Shown: positions 42,531 to 53,100, counted from the stretch's first letter. The stretch: DNA of 64,000 bases from an uncultured Lachnospiraceae bacterium (GCA_959022495.1 CAUEYX010000001.1:62001-126000); one strand, 5' to 3'. The notes: generated by a model not told the origin, from the letters alone. Program-made: numbers and translations.

Positions 42531-42803
42531 ATGGGGCAGAAACACCTGACGGAAGCGGAAATCAGCGACACACTGGCGGAAAATCTTGTCTACCTACGGA
42601 AAACCAGAAGCAGGCGGATTTCCCAAAAAGCGTTGGCGCGGATTTTAAGCCTTCCGCCCAAAACCATTATGAATTACGAAAACAGCAGAACAGTGCCTCT
42701 GGCATACGCCGTCCTGCGGATTGCCGATTACTATGGGCTGACCGTGGAGGAACTGCTGACCAAACATTTAGAAGAAAGGAAAAGAAACTTTGAAACACAA
42801 TGA
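42531..42803 (+). CDS. XRE-type helix-turn-helix protein
   Basis: The protein has 90 residues. Its HTH (LAENLVYLRKTRSRRISQKA, then NYENSRTVPLAYAVLRIAD) has the Cro/C1 pattern. The ribosome-binding site is GGGGGC. It lies between the AAA+ and VWA genes and overlaps the latter by 14 bases, so it may regulate this module. Its targets are unknown. Confidence 0.75.
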   Translation: MGQKHLTEAEISDTLAENLVYLRKTRSRRISQKALARILSLPPKTIMNYENSRTVPLAYAVLRIADYYGLTVEELLTKHLEERKRNFETQ

Positions 42804-44889
42804 AAAAAAACTGCGGCGGATGATACAAGAAAAGGAGCTTCTGATTTCCGATCAGGACTTTTTTCTCTCCCCCGCATTTCAAAACCACATGACCTCCATC
42901 GCCAGGGCTTGTACGGGGCAATACAACTTCGGGCTCCAGGTTCTCATGGACTGGGACGAAAGCGAAGGCGCGGCAGCCGCTTTCACGGATTTTTACCAAA
43001 TCTACTGTAACGCGGCGAACCCGCTCTCCCAGAGCTTTCCTACCCGCTTTTTGCGGGCGCTGAGTATTCATGGGATGACTTACCATGAAGTCGCACATCT
43101 TTTGTTTACGGATTATACGGCTCTTAGTCTGTATGTCTTCACCCTGCGAAACGGCAGCTTCTATCCGGAAGCGCCGTCCCCGTCCGCCTCACACGAGCAG
43201 AAAAATTTAAACGAAATCCTGGCGCTTCTGAAGGCAAAAGACGCCGCTGCATGTTCCGTTTTGGCAACCTGCGCTTCGGATTTGGAAAACAGCATTGAGG
43301 ATGTCTATGTGGAGGACCGGATGTGCGAAGCCTTCCCGGGCACTGCACGGCAGGCAATCGAGCTGAACAATTACCGCAACACCGAACAGATTCCGGACTT
43401 GTCCGACCAAATTGCAGACGGCTATCCGCCATTTGCCATTGTCAGCAATCTTCTGCTGGCTTATTGCCGCAGTGGTGAGATTCCCAACTGCTCTGGGCTT
43501 TGCAATGAATATACGAAAGCCCTGGCCGACTGCCAGCCCTACGTGGACCTGGCTTTAAAGGAAGGAACCATGACAGCACGCCTCCAGGCATCCAGTGCCA
43601 TACTGGTGCGGCTTTGGGATTTCATCCGGCCTTTGGTGGAGGAACAGAAGAAAAAACAGCAGGTTCTGGATCTGTTACAGGCGTTAAAAGAGCTTTTCGG
43701 GGACCAGCTCCCCGGCAGGACACCGTTTCCTCTTACAGAGGAGGGAAACACGCCGAACAACATTCCGCTTCCTGCTGCTCTTGCGGATGAAGCCTCCCCT
43801 TCCCGGGATGCCAAAAGGCGGAAGGAAGATATGGAAAAAATCAAGGATGCCGTAAACGAGGAAACGGAACGTCTGGAACAGGCGAAAACCAGCCATATTC
43901 TGGATGGCAGCAATCCGGGCGCGACCTTTTCCTTCCAATATGAAGGCTCCGGTTATGAAAAGGCAGCATCCGATATGCTTTGTATTCTGAAGGAAGCGGC
44001 CACCGAGCGGGCTACAGAAGAATATGAACAGGAACTGGCAAAAGAATTGCAGAAAACAGCCGAAGAGATCCGCTACGGAAACGCCCACCGGGGTATCCAT
44101 ATCACCGTAAACCGGATGTCCGTGGTCCCGGAGAATTTAATCCAGCAGTATGACCAGGTCGCGCCAGCACTTTTGAATACATCCAGGCGGCTTCAGAAAA
44201 CGCTCCTGCCTCTCATTAAAGAGGAAACGGAGGGCGGAAAGCAGAAAAACCTGCGCTTTGGAAAGCGGCTGGATATGCGTTCCCTCTACCATGAGGACGG
44301 TTCCTATTTCATACGAACCCGGCTTCCCAATGAGGAGCAGCGCCTGGCAGTCGCTTTGCTGCTGGATGAAAGCGGCTCCATGAACGGCCGTCACCGGATC
44401 ACCCATGCCAGGACTACCGCTCTTGTGCTTTATGATGTCTGCATCAGCCTTAATATTCCCGTGACCATCTACGGCCACAGATCCTATGGTGATGATGTCC
44501 TCCTTCATTCCTATGCAGAGTTTGATTCCGTGGACCGGCAGGATAAATACCGGCTCATGGATATCGCCGCCGGAGGAGGGAACCGGGACGGGGCAGCACT
44601 CCGTTTTGTGGCAGAGCATCTGCAGCAAAGAATGGAACGCCAGAAACTTCTCATTCTGATTTCCGATGGCCAGCCCGCAGCTTACGGGTATTCCGGCACA
44701 GCGGCAGAAGCAGATCTTCGGGGAATCAAGAAAGAATACACCAAAAAAGGCATTGTACTGTTTGCGGCGGCCATTGGCGATGATAAGGAAACCATCCAAC
44801 GCATTTACGGCGACGGATTCCTGGATATCACCCGTCTGGAGGATCTGCCGAAAAACCTGACATTGTTAATCAAACAGTATCTCAAATAG
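42790..44889 (+). CDS. Metallopeptidase-like and VWA-domain protein (CobT/DUF2201-like)
   Basis: The protein has 699 residues. Near the N-terminus HEVAH (99-103) is a zinc-peptidase-type HExxH motif. The C-terminal 190 residues are a VWA domain with the MIDAS motif DESGS (526-530) and LLILISDGQPAAYG. A central Glu/Lys-rich helical region lies between. The layout matches CobT/DUF2201-type partners of MoxR ATPases. The start is a TTG overlapping the HTH gene. Whether the HExxH is catalytic is unknown. Confidence 0.78.
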   Translation: MKHNEKKLRRMIQEKELLISDQDFFLSPAFQNHMTSIARACTGQYNFGLQVLMDWDESEGAAAAFTDFYQIYCNAANPLSQSFPTRFLRALSIHGMTYHEVAHLLFTDYTALSLYVFTLRNGSFYPEAPSPSASHEQKNLNEILALLKAKDAAACSVLATCASDLENSIEDVYVEDRMCEAFPGTARQAIELNNYRNTEQIPDLSDQIADGYPPFAIVSNLLLAYCRSGEIPNCSGLCNEYTKALADCQPYVDLALKEGTMTARLQASSAILVRLWDFIRPLVEEQKKKQQVLDLLQALKELFGDQLPGRTPFPLTEEGNTPNNIPLPAALADEASPSRDAKRRKEDMEKIKDAVNEETERLEQAKTSHILDGSNPGATFSFQYEGSGYEKAASDMLCILKEAATERATEEYEQELAKELQKTAEEIRYGNAHRGIHITVNRMSVVPENLIQQYDQVAPALLNTSRRLQKTLLPLIKEETEGGKQKNLRFGKRLDMRSLYHEDGSYFIRTRLPNEEQRLAVALLLDESGSMNGRHRITHARTTALVLYDVCISLNIPVTIYGHRSYGDDVLLHSYAEFDSVDRQDKYRLMDIAAGGGNRDGAALRFVAEHLQQRMERQKLLILISDGQPAAYGYSGTAAEADLRGIKKEYTKKGIVLFAAAIGDDKETIQRIYGDGFLDITRLEDLPKNLTLLIKQYLK

Positions 44890-44905
44890 AAAGAAGGAAT
44901 GATTT

Positions 44906-45589
44906 ATGAGCCAGTCTTACCAAAACATCGTCTCAGACCAGATCTGTAAGATTCAGAATGACAAAAAGCTGATCTCTTTCCATGACCGGCTGCGGGCAGC
45001 ACTGCCTGGAAGCTATGCACAGCTTCATGCCAAAGGAGAGTTTGCGGAGGACAACCATAAAGTAAACTCCCTCATTGGCATTTCCATCCAGGACTATTCA
45101 AACGGCACCGGAGAGCGGAATATCATCACCCGGTTCCACTTAAGTCCGGAGCAGGTACAGTTTTTCCTTACCCGCCTTACCGCCGGTTTCCAGGAATTTG
45201 ACTGGAGCGTCAGTAAGATTTTCGGGGAACCGGACCAGAACGGCTACTCTATTGCACAGCAGTTTTCCATCTCCCGCCACAGCCGGACATCCGATGGGCA
45301 GGAAATGAAGAACCCCTGGCGGATCCAGATTGTCAACGGGCGCGGCATCAAAGTCAAGAACCGCAACGGCGGTTCCTATATGCAGTCCGGCAGCTTCCAT
45401 GCGGAAAAGACTGCCTTTATCCAGCTTACAGATATGGACCTCTATCTGCTCTTAAAACGGGTAGACGCCTATATCACGGAGTGGGAACACTGCATTGCCC
45501 AGCCGCTTTTTACCAGCGGAAAAGACCTGCTTGCCAAACAGCGGGCACAGCGTCAGCAGATGCAGCCTTATCCGGCATACGCCGCATAA
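44906..45589 (+). CDS. Hypothetical protein following the VWA gene
   Basis: The protein has 227 residues, soluble, alpha/beta in appearance, with no known motif. The C-terminus is Gln/Ala-rich (AKQRAQRQQMQPYPAYAA). AAGAAGG precedes the ATG. Its position 16 bases after the VWA gene suggests a link with the AAA+/VWA module. Confidence 0.55.
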   Translation: MSQSYQNIVSDQICKIQNDKKLISFHDRLRAALPGSYAQLHAKGEFAEDNHKVNSLIGISIQDYSNGTGERNIITRFHLSPEQVQFFLTRLTAGFQEFDWSVSKIFGEPDQNGYSIAQQFSISRHSRTSDGQEMKNPWRIQIVNGRGIKVKNRNGGSYMQSGSFHAEKTAFIQLTDMDLYLLLKRVDAYITEWEHCIAQPLFTSGKDLLAKQRAQRQQMQPYPAYAA

Positions 45590-45693
45590 GAGATCCATTT
45601 CAATCAAACCGGGATGAGAAGCCGGATTGCCGATCGCGTTATCAGCGACTACGGGAAAATCCCTTGGGAAAAACAAAAGAAAGGAAGAAAACC

Positions 45694-46230
45694 ATGAGAA
45701 AAATGCACCCATTAACAGAAGAACAGAAAATTTTTGCAGAAGAACACCACAATTTCATCTACCAGTATTTAAACGGACGGAAGCTGGATGTGGAGGAATA
45801 CTACGATATTGCCATTTTCGGCTATCTTCAGGCTGTACAGGAATATCTGGAACATCCTGCGCTTCAGGAATATCCCTTTACGTCGATTGCGAGAACCGCT
45901 ATGCGGGATGCCATCTCTAAGGAATGGCTCAGCCAGAACCGACAGAAACGTTCTGGGCATACCTCGGAGTTTCAGGAAGAGTCTGTGTCTTTAGACCAGT
46001 TCCTTCCGGACCGGCAAAGCCATATCGCGGAAGCCATGGATAACCAGAACCGGCTGCTGGTACTGCTTCACTATCTGACGCCAAAGGAACGCCAGGTGGT
46101 CCACTTGCAGGCAGACGGCTACACCTACCGGGAAATCGCGGAAAGATGCCAGATTACTGTCCGTGGTGTAAACAGCCGTTTCTACCGGATCCGAAAGAAA
46201 ATGAAAGGGTTCCGTACGGAGTGCTTATAA
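45694..46230 (+). CDS. Second sigma-70 family factor
   Basis: The protein has 178 residues. Region 2 is recognisable (DVEEYYDIAIFGYLQAVQEY and TSIARTAMRDAISKEWLSQN). Region 4 is clear (LTPKERQVVHLQADGYTYRE, then CQITVRGVNSRFYRIRKKM). It is shorter than a housekeeping sigma factor and lacks region 3. Together with 32597 it gives the element two dedicated sigma-like proteins. AAAGGAAG precedes the ATG. Confidence 0.78.
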   Translation: MRKMHPLTEEQKIFAEEHHNFIYQYLNGRKLDVEEYYDIAIFGYLQAVQEYLEHPALQEYPFTSIARTAMRDAISKEWLSQNRQKRSGHTSEFQEESVSLDQFLPDRQSHIAEAMDNQNRLLVLLHYLTPKERQVVHLQADGYTYREIAERCQITVRGVNSRFYRIRKKMKGFRTECL

Positions 46231-46317
46231 ACAGGCACCGGTTTCCTTCCGGCAGCTAAAATCCGCTGCCTGCTTCCCTGTCAGATCATAGTTAAAGAAA
46301 GAATGGAGTGAAAATCT

Positions 46318-46566
46318 ATGAAGAATGAAAAAATTGCCGTCATCCCCAAACAGAAGAAAACGGTACACTTAACCGCCATGTTATACCTGCCCTTAAAACT
46401 CCATGAGCGGGCATGGATCCTATGCGGTTCCCAGTCTCTGTCCACCTCTTTGGTAAAGCGGATTCTGGAAGTGTCCGCAGATGGCATCGTATTTGAAACG
46501 GAAAATACCATCTATCATCTGACATACGCCCGCGGACCGGCAGAGATCGAGGTGATGTGCGCTTGA
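46318..46566 (+). CDS. Small hypothetical protein
   Basis: The protein has 82 residues, basic at the N-terminus, with a beta-rich C-terminal half (GIVFETENTIYHLTY). The ribosome-binding site is weak (GAATGGAG). It overlaps the next gene by ten bases. No family is recognised. Confidence 0.55.
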   Translation: MKNEKIAVIPKQKKTVHLTAMLYLPLKLHERAWILCGSQSLSTSLVKRILEVSADGIVFETENTIYHLTYARGPAEIEVMCA

Positions 46567-47138
46567 CAGATTTTACCGAAATGGAACAACAACTGCAGAA
46601 ACTGCTGGATACTTTAAAGGTGAATCGGGAGAAGGTGCCTTTGGAAACGCTAAAGACATACTACCAGGTCCCTTATGAAGCGCTGAAAGCGGAAATCGGA
46701 AAAGCTGTCCGGGATTTTACCGTTGCTGTTGTCGGACATCATCTTCTGGTCAACCCCTATCTCCCATTGGAGGAACAGCTTGCCACCGTACGGCATACGG
46801 TGAGCGCTTCGCGGATTCCGTCGGAAATCAGCAAAAGTATCACCAAAGATTATGACACCGCCACCATCTACCGGCTCGCCCTTGCGCTGCGCAAAGAGGT
46901 GGAGGATGCCCTGTGGCTTTATATCAACCGGGAGACCTGTCTGGTAGCGGATTTATTTCATCTGGAAGAACCCCCCGTCATCTATAACACCTTGACAAAG
47001 CACATCTACGAGGACGGGCAATGGCAGTATGCACCCCTGGATCTAAAAGGCAAACTATTGATTTATCAAAGGGAGACTGCCGCACGCAAAACGTGCGGCT
47101 CTCCCACAGAAGGAGAAGAAAAATGTCAAAAGAATTAA
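46557..47138 (+). CDS. Hypothetical helical protein, GTG start
   Basis: The protein has 193 residues. The start GTG overlaps the previous gene and follows GAGG. The protein is mainly helical, with no membrane segment and no known motif. A GCCGCAC/GTGCGGC hairpin lies inside its 3' end (47083-47103), just before the ribosome-binding site of the following gene. Confidence 0.55.
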   Translation: MRLTDFTEMEQQLQKLLDTLKVNREKVPLETLKTYYQVPYEALKAEIGKAVRDFTVAVVGHHLLVNPYLPLEEQLATVRHTVSASRIPSEISKSITKDYDTATIYRLALALRKEVEDALWLYINRETCLVADLFHLEEPPVIYNTLTKHIYEDGQWQYAPLDLKGKLLIYQRETAARKTCGSPTEGEEKCQKN

Positions 47139-47722
47139 CCCTTACGAAAGAACCGCTTATGCGGGGCAATGAAAAGGAACACGCACACCCTCATTCGCCA
47201 GCCGAAGAACTCTTTGGATTCTGCTATGGATCCCTGGAAAAGGCGTATGGAATTTTCAAGCAGCATTACTTTGAATGTGATTTTCTCAACCGCTGCTGTG
47301 ATCGGCGTACAGATGAGATTGGGAGGTGCAATCTTCCCTACGCCACGCTTCCGGAGGAAAGAGAATTGCTTGCCAAAGCATATGAAATCTATTGCCGGAA
47401 GGAAGACTGCAACGTAGCTTATAATGATACCCTGGATCTGGTCGTAGATGAAATTGAAGATCTGATACAGCAGGGATATTTTGTATCCCAAGAAGTCCCG
47501 GCAACCCATCGGGCTGCCATTGTGATAGAAGATGGTATCATATCTGCTGTTTATGGTACAGATCCCAGTCTTCGCATTGAGATTACTGAGTTGGACAAAG
47601 ACTACTCTTCTTCCGAACAGCGGGATACCGTCTATTCTGAACTTGAACAGGATCAGGGGCTTCAGCCCATAGACTACATCCATACGATTCCTGGCTACAC
47701 CGAGGAGGAGGTGACAGACTGA
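47123..47722 (+). CDS. Hypothetical protein with Cys-rich segment
   Basis: The protein has 199 residues. The start at 47123 follows AAGGAGAAG and overlaps the preceding gene by 16 bases. A Cys-rich stretch near residues 50-70 (ECDFLNRCCDRRTDE, then RCNLPY) may bind metal. The C-terminal part is acidic. No family is recognised. The stop overlaps the next start (ATGA type). Confidence 0.55.
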   Translation: MSKELTLTKEPLMRGNEKEHAHPHSPAEELFGFCYGSLEKAYGIFKQHYFECDFLNRCCDRRTDEIGRCNLPYATLPEERELLAKAYEIYCRKEDCNVAYNDTLDLVVDEIEDLIQQGYFVSQEVPATHRAAIVIEDGIISAVYGTDPSLRIEITELDKDYSSSEQRDTVYSELEQDQGLQPIDYIHTIPGYTEEEVTD

Positions 47723-48300
47723 TGGCAAATGTATGCTCTGACAATGTGTTTTTCTTTTCTGACGATAACCCGGATGGGATAGCGGCGCTCTGGAAAGATT
47801 TAGAAGCAGCAATCACCCCCGGCTATCGTGACAATCTTGGCGATATCAAACGGTTATTCCGCAAGAAAGGACTTCCTGCAGATGCCCTATCCCTTAACGG
47901 CACCATTACTCATATGACGCAGAAAGAGGGCGGCATCCTGCTGGAACTGGATACTGCCTGGCATCCGCTTTATGAGGCGTATCAGGTGCTTGCCGATGCC
48001 TACCAGCTTTTCTTTGTCATGGAAAGCACGGAACCCGGATGTGGGATCTTTTATAACACAGACGATTCCGGGATCTTTTTTAGAGGCCAGTACTGTGTGA
48101 CCGGAGATATGGATCTTGTAACACCCTGCGGACGCAGGCTCTGTGATCGTGTAGACTACGGCGAAACTTTTTCCTCGGAGACAGAGCTTCTTGCCCGGTT
48201 CCGAAAACTGGGATTCCGGCAGAAAAGCCTGGCAGAATTGGCTGACACGCTGGAAAAAAGTGGTGTCTATATCCACTCGTTTATCAACCCATACCAGTAA
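47722..48300 (+). CDS. Hypothetical protein, cytosolic
   Basis: The protein has 192 residues, acidic, with alternating alpha and beta stretches. The N-terminal SDNVFFFSDDNPDGIAALWK segment resembles ferredoxin-like small domains, but no family can be named. It is translationally coupled to the gene before it. Confidence 0.55.
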   Translation: MANVCSDNVFFFSDDNPDGIAALWKDLEAAITPGYRDNLGDIKRLFRKKGLPADALSLNGTITHMTQKEGGILLELDTAWHPLYEAYQVLADAYQLFFVMESTEPGCGIFYNTDDSGIFFRGQYCVTGDMDLVTPCGRRLCDRVDYGETFSSETELLARFRKLGFRQKSLAELADTLEKSGVYIHSFINPYQ

Positions 48301-48315
48301 AAGGAGATTTGAACT

Positions 48316-48576
48316 ATGGAAGTTTATGTATTACATGGATACGCGGGAGGGCTGACGGATCCAAAAGTCAGCACCAGCTATGAAGAAATCTACGCTGCGA
48401 TGAAGGCTGCCTATGAAGACGCCTTACAGGGAGTTTCTCAAACCGACTCTGATAAGGAATACAGCTTTCTGGAAGGCTATTCCGCAACCGCTGTGGTAGC
48501 TGGCGAATGGATGGAATGGCAGATTGCCAAATTGGAACTTCGTCTTCCAAAAGAAGCTGCTGTTTCCGCCGTCTGA
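48316..48576 (+). CDS. Small hypothetical protein
   Basis: The protein has 86 residues. AAAGGAG precedes the ATG. It is acidic with one amphipathic helix (YEEIYAAMKAAYEDALQGV). It is the last gene before the fic gene. Nothing in the sequence reveals its function. Confidence 0.5.
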   Translation: MEVYVLHGYAGGLTDPKVSTSYEEIYAAMKAAYEDALQGVSQTDSDKEYSFLEGYSATAVVAGEWMEWQIAKLELRLPKEAAVSAV

Positions 48577-48664
48577 GGTTTTGGCAGTATCCGCCAAACT
48601 CTCTCTGTATCTTACTGCAGCATTGTGGTAAAATAGTTTCATCGAAAAAATGTAAGGAGCGATT

Positions 48665-49411
48665 ATGGTGAAGAATGAACCTCTCATCCGGCGTTTCCAG
48701 ATTGAACGGAAAAAGTTTGACCGTTCCGGAATCTACGCCTATACGCAGCGGACGCTGGCCTATAACTCCAATAAAATGGAAGGTTCTACGCTGACAGAAG
48801 AACAGACCGCCTCTCTTTTCGATACCGGGATGCTCCCACAAAGCGAGGATTACTACCGGGCAAAAGATGTGGAAGAGATGAATGGTCACTTCCTGATGTT
48901 CAATAAAATGGTGGATACCCTGGACGAGCCCTTAAATGAGGCGCTGATCAAAGCGTTTCACTATGAACTCAAAAGCGGGGTGTTTGAGGACCGGGCCAAC
49001 GGCTACTCGATCGGAGATTATAAGAAACGTCCGAATATGATCGGTATGTATGATACTGTCCTCCCCAAAGATGTCCCGGAAAAAATGAAGGAACTGCTTA
49101 CCTGGTATCACGGGATCCCGGAGAAAACGCTGGCTGTCATGGCAGAATTTCATGCACGTTATGAGAGCCTGCATCCTTTCCAGGACGGGAACGGCAGAAC
49201 GGGCAGGCTCATCCTGTTCCGGGAGTGCTTAAAAGCCGACCTGGTTCCGGTCGTTCTGGAAGACCAGTACCGCACAAGCTATCTCGAAGGGTTAAAGGAG
49301 TACTGGGAAACCGGCAAAATAACACGTCTGTTGGAACTGTTTACAAAAGAACAGCAAAAATATGCCGGGAAAGTCTCTTTTTTCCTTGGTGAGGCAGACA
49401 CGGCTCGATAG
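48665..49411 (+). CDS. Fic-family protein (AMP-transferase type) with inhibitory helix
   Basis: The protein has 248 residues. The Fic core motif HPFQDGNGRTGR (170-181) is complete, so it should transfer AMP or another nucleotide to a protein target. The N-terminal SNKMEG (35-40) matches the inhibitory S/TxxxE(G/N) motif, which means the enzyme carries its own switch (class II). No separate antitoxin is needed. The start follows AAGGAG. A weak promoter (TAAAAT near 48630) may drive it independently. Confidence 0.88.
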   Translation: MVKNEPLIRRFQIERKKFDRSGIYAYTQRTLAYNSNKMEGSTLTEEQTASLFDTGMLPQSEDYYRAKDVEEMNGHFLMFNKMVDTLDEPLNEALIKAFHYELKSGVFEDRANGYSIGDYKKRPNMIGMYDTVLPKDVPEKMKELLTWYHGIPEKTLAVMAEFHARYESLHPFQDGNGRTGRLILFRECLKADLVPVVLEDQYRTSYLEGLKEYWETGKITRLLELFTKEQQKYAGKVSFFLGEADTAR

Positions 49412-49424
49412 GAAGGAGATTGTT

Positions 49425-49901
49425 ATGGAAGCACTTTTATACTTAAAAATGGACCGTCCCATCAATAAGGACCTACACTATATTTCCCCTGGCAGTTATG
49501 AATTTGAACTGAAAAACGGGGAAAGATACACGCTGGATTTCTGTGAATCCTACGGATCGGTTAGTCAAATAGACTCCTCCGAAATTAAATTTGAACTGCG
49601 CGAAGCGGATTACACTGCCTTTCCTGAGATTTCCCAATTACAGGAGAAGCTATGCGAGATTGTCCGCATCCTGGATTTCTATATTTATACTGGGGAAGAT
49701 CCGGAATCTGAAATAAAACCGGTAAAAATTTTATCTTTTTCGATTACGGATTCCGGAAGATGTCAGAAAAAGAGACCTCGTTCCACCCCTTTTATTGCTG
49801 TAACATTTACCAGCAATAAAGATCCGGAGCATCCATTCTGGCGTTGTACTTACACGTTTAAAGAACCGCTTCTAAGTGCTTACTCTTTTGAGGATCAATA
49901 A
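49425..49901 (+). CDS. Hypothetical protein downstream of fic
   Basis: The protein has 158 residues and a beta-rich sequence (SPGSYEFELKNGERYTLDF and later strands). GAAGGAG precedes the ATG 13 bases after the fic stop, so the two are co-transcribed. It may be a partner or target of Fic, but nothing in the sequence proves it. Confidence 0.55.
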   Translation: MEALLYLKMDRPINKDLHYISPGSYEFELKNGERYTLDFCESYGSVSQIDSSEIKFELREADYTAFPEISQLQEKLCEIVRILDFYIYTGEDPESEIKPVKILSFSITDSGRCQKKRPRSTPFIAVTFTSNKDPEHPFWRCTYTFKEPLLSAYSFEDQ

Positions 49902-49909
49902 CATGCGTT

Positions 49910-49938
49910 TGGAGCTGCCTGTGGGCGGCTCCTTTTTT
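49910..49938 (+). terminator. Terminator of the long plus-strand operon
   Basis: GGAGCTGCC and GGCGGCTCC pair over nine positions with one mismatch and a TGTG loop, followed by seven T residues. Confidence 0.85.
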
Positions 49939-50041
49939 TGTAACGGCGATGCGCCAGAGCCTGGGCTTGCCCGAGACCTTGGCGAGCGCATACAATCCCG
50001 GAATGTATCTTTTTGTACTTCCGATGATCGCGAAAGAAAAG

Positions 50042-50070
50042 CCCCGGCATCTGCCGGGACTTTCTCTTAC
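50042..50070 (-). terminator. Terminator behind the giant surface protein gene
   Basis: CCCGGCA and TGCCGGG are perfect arms with a short loop. On the minus strand they are followed by GGCTTTTCTTT. It lies about 45 bases beyond the stop codon at 50109. Confidence 0.7.
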
Positions 50071-50108
50071 GCCTGTACCGGGCGTTTTCCTGCCCTGTGC
50101 AGCGTCTG

Positions 50109-53100
50109 CTATTTTTTCTTCTTCCGTCTGTAAATGGCTGTTCCGGAAGCGGCCGCGCCTGACGCCAGTATGAGCGCTGTCCACAGCCCTATGGGAGCCT
50201 GGTCTCCTGTCTGGACTGCTTTGCCTGCGCTTTTCTGATTGCTGGTCTGCGCACCGCCTGTGGTTCCCTGCCCGCCGCCTGGGTGATCCGGCTTGACCGC
50301 ATCGGGTTCTGACGGCGTAACCGGCTTCTCCTCTTTTGCTTTCCAGCCTGCGTAGACGGTCGTATCTGTGTCCATCTCAACGGATGTAATCCGATTTTCC
50401 AGTTCCTTGTCCGCATACCAGCCGGTAAAGGTATAACCGTCCCTTACTGGGACTTTATCAAGCTCTACCTTGGTGCCGTCCCGGTACACTTCATCGTTGT
50501 ATGTCGTGCCTCCGTTGGACTCGTAGTGCAGGGTGTACTTCGGAATCTCCTCATACTGCGCTGTAAAGGTCATGCTGTCCTTGATCGGAAGCTCTGCAAT
50601 CTGCTCGGACGTGTAGGTCTTCCCGTCGCTTCCCAGCCATCCCGTGAACCGGTAGTCGTCGTTTGCGTCCACCTCCGGCACGGTATTCCCCTCATCTGTC
50701 ACAGTGCTGCCGTGGGGGATGGTCATATTCTTATCCGTCGTGCCCCCGTCTGCCCATGCGCCATACTCGCCCACATCAAAGGTCACGTTGTAGGTAATCT
50801 GCTCATACTGGGCGGTGAACTTCATATCCTCTGTGACCGGGATCGTTTTGATGTCGCCCTCTCCATAGAGCTTACCAGAATCATCCCCGTCCTTGTGCCA
50901 TCCGATGAACGTATAGCCCTCGCCTGGCACAGGTTCCGGCACAGTCTGCACATACTGCCCGTGCTGCACGATCTCCGTCTTGCTGCCGTCAGCGTCCGCC
51001 CCGTCGATGGAGCCGTGATCCCCCTGATCAAACGTCACATCATAGTCTTTCGTTATAGTAGTGACGACTTTCTCCGATTCCTCGGATTCGGTTGTCCCAG
51101 TCGCTGTCTGCCAGGAAACGGCGGCTTTGTTTTCGATGGTGTCTGTGGGCTTCACAGCGCCATTCCCATCGATCGTTACCTCGAATGATACGGTAACCTC
51201 CGCACCTATCGCCACACTATCTCCCGTCCACGTGATAGTCTTACTGCCTTCATCATAGATGCCTTCGCTGACGCCGACAGACTGTGTGATCGAACCATCC
51301 ACTAAGGTCGTATTAGCAGGAAGCACATCCGTTATGGTGATCTTCTGTGCTGCCTGTGTCTCATTCTTCCAAGTGATCGTATAGGTCAGCGTATCCCCTG
51401 CGTAGGCGAGAGTATTGTCCGCCGGCGTGCCGTCATTTACCGCCACCTGCTTGTACGGCTTGCCAAACGGCTCGTACACGACCTGGATGACGTCATTATT
51501 TCCTGTGATGGTGTAAGGAACTGTGCCCTTCTGGACGCCACTCACATACCCCGTCGGTCTGTAGTGGTCGAGCTGACCGTTCCCGGCGCCTGCCTGGAGG
51601 ATGATCTTCTGTCCTACCCATGCGCCTGTCACCGTGTCCGTTCCTTTCAAGTTGGCTTGATCGACCGAGTCTTGATAATACTTCACCTGATAAGAGATGT
51701 TTGCCTCCATCGTGTTGGTAATGGTAGTGATACCCGGCGTTGTCGCCTCGTCGTAAGTCACAACATAATCATTGCCGCCGATGACGATCGTGCCGCCCTC
51801 ATCCACGCCGCTGTCTCCATGAAGCTCTTTGACCGTGTAGGTGATCTTTGCTCCGTTTTCATATTCCGGCAGGTCTTTCCAGGTGTACTGCCATGCAGTC
51901 GTCTCCGTTCCATCCACGTTCCCGTCCAGGGTTACTTTGCTGTCCTCCACTGGGGAGCCGCCTTTGTAGAGCTGTACGGTCACGGAAGCGCCTGCCGGAG
52001 CCGTTGTGCCGCCCTTGCCGTCGGTGTTCGCCCATGCCTTTTGGACCGTGACGTCCACCTTCTTCGGCTCATAGGTGTTGGTGATGGTCCTGCCATCCTC
52101 ATCGTAAGTTACCTGGTAGGTGTAATCCCCATTCCCTTGCTGAAACGTGATGCTGCCATCACTCTCGCCTTTCTCTTTCACGTGGTAGGTAAGTTTCTTG
52201 CCGTTTGTGTCATAGGAGGGCAGTTGCTCGACGGTTCCAATCCAGTTGCCGTCTTTATCCGTAGCGGTCTTCCCTAAATCTATGGATTCCGCCACCGTCT
52301 CGCTGCCTGCCGCCGCTCCTTCCACCGCGCGCATCACATTCACTGTGATTGTGCCCGGGCGGCTGCCGTCCTGGTCATTCCCGTCGTCCCATTTCTTGGT
52401 GACATTAAGTGTCTGTGGCGTGCCGCCTGTGTAGTCGTTGGTAAACGCTGCGGTGTGCGCTCCCTGGGTTTTGATCGTACCGGTGGCGGTGTTTCCAATG
52501 GTTGCATCTCCGCCATCGACCTGGTAGGTCGTTGTATAGCCGTTGACCGGCGTCTCGGTGATGATATACTCTGTGCCTGGGGGAAGCCCCTGGATGGTCA
52601 CGGACTGTCCGCCTTTTAAGGTGATGGTGCCGCTCTTTGTGCTGTCATCGCCATCTGCCAGCGTCAGTGTGTCACCCGCTTTGCCGCTTGTTCCCGTATA
52701 AGCATAGCTGTCGGCAAGTTTCTCGCCTTTCAGCGTAACGGTAAAGGTAAATTCTTTGTCGATATCATTGGCATCCACGCCACCCACGCTGCTTGTCACC
52801 GTCTTCGAGATGGTCAGACCACCTGTCGGAGCCGTGTACTTGTTGCTAAACTTCACTTCTGCCGCAGTTCCCTCTGTGATATTTCCTGTCGCTGTATCTT
52901 TCTGATCATTTCCCACATATGGGGTATAGTTTGCAGCCGCAGTCTCCTTTACGGTGTAGGACGCCCCGGCGGGAATCTTCGCGATCGTCACGCTCTGCCC
53001 TGCTTTCAGGGTAATGGTCTTACTGTCCTCTGTCAGCGTGCCGCTCTGCGCTCCGTTAGCCCCGGTGTAGGCAAAGCTGCCTGTCAGATTGTCCTGCCCG

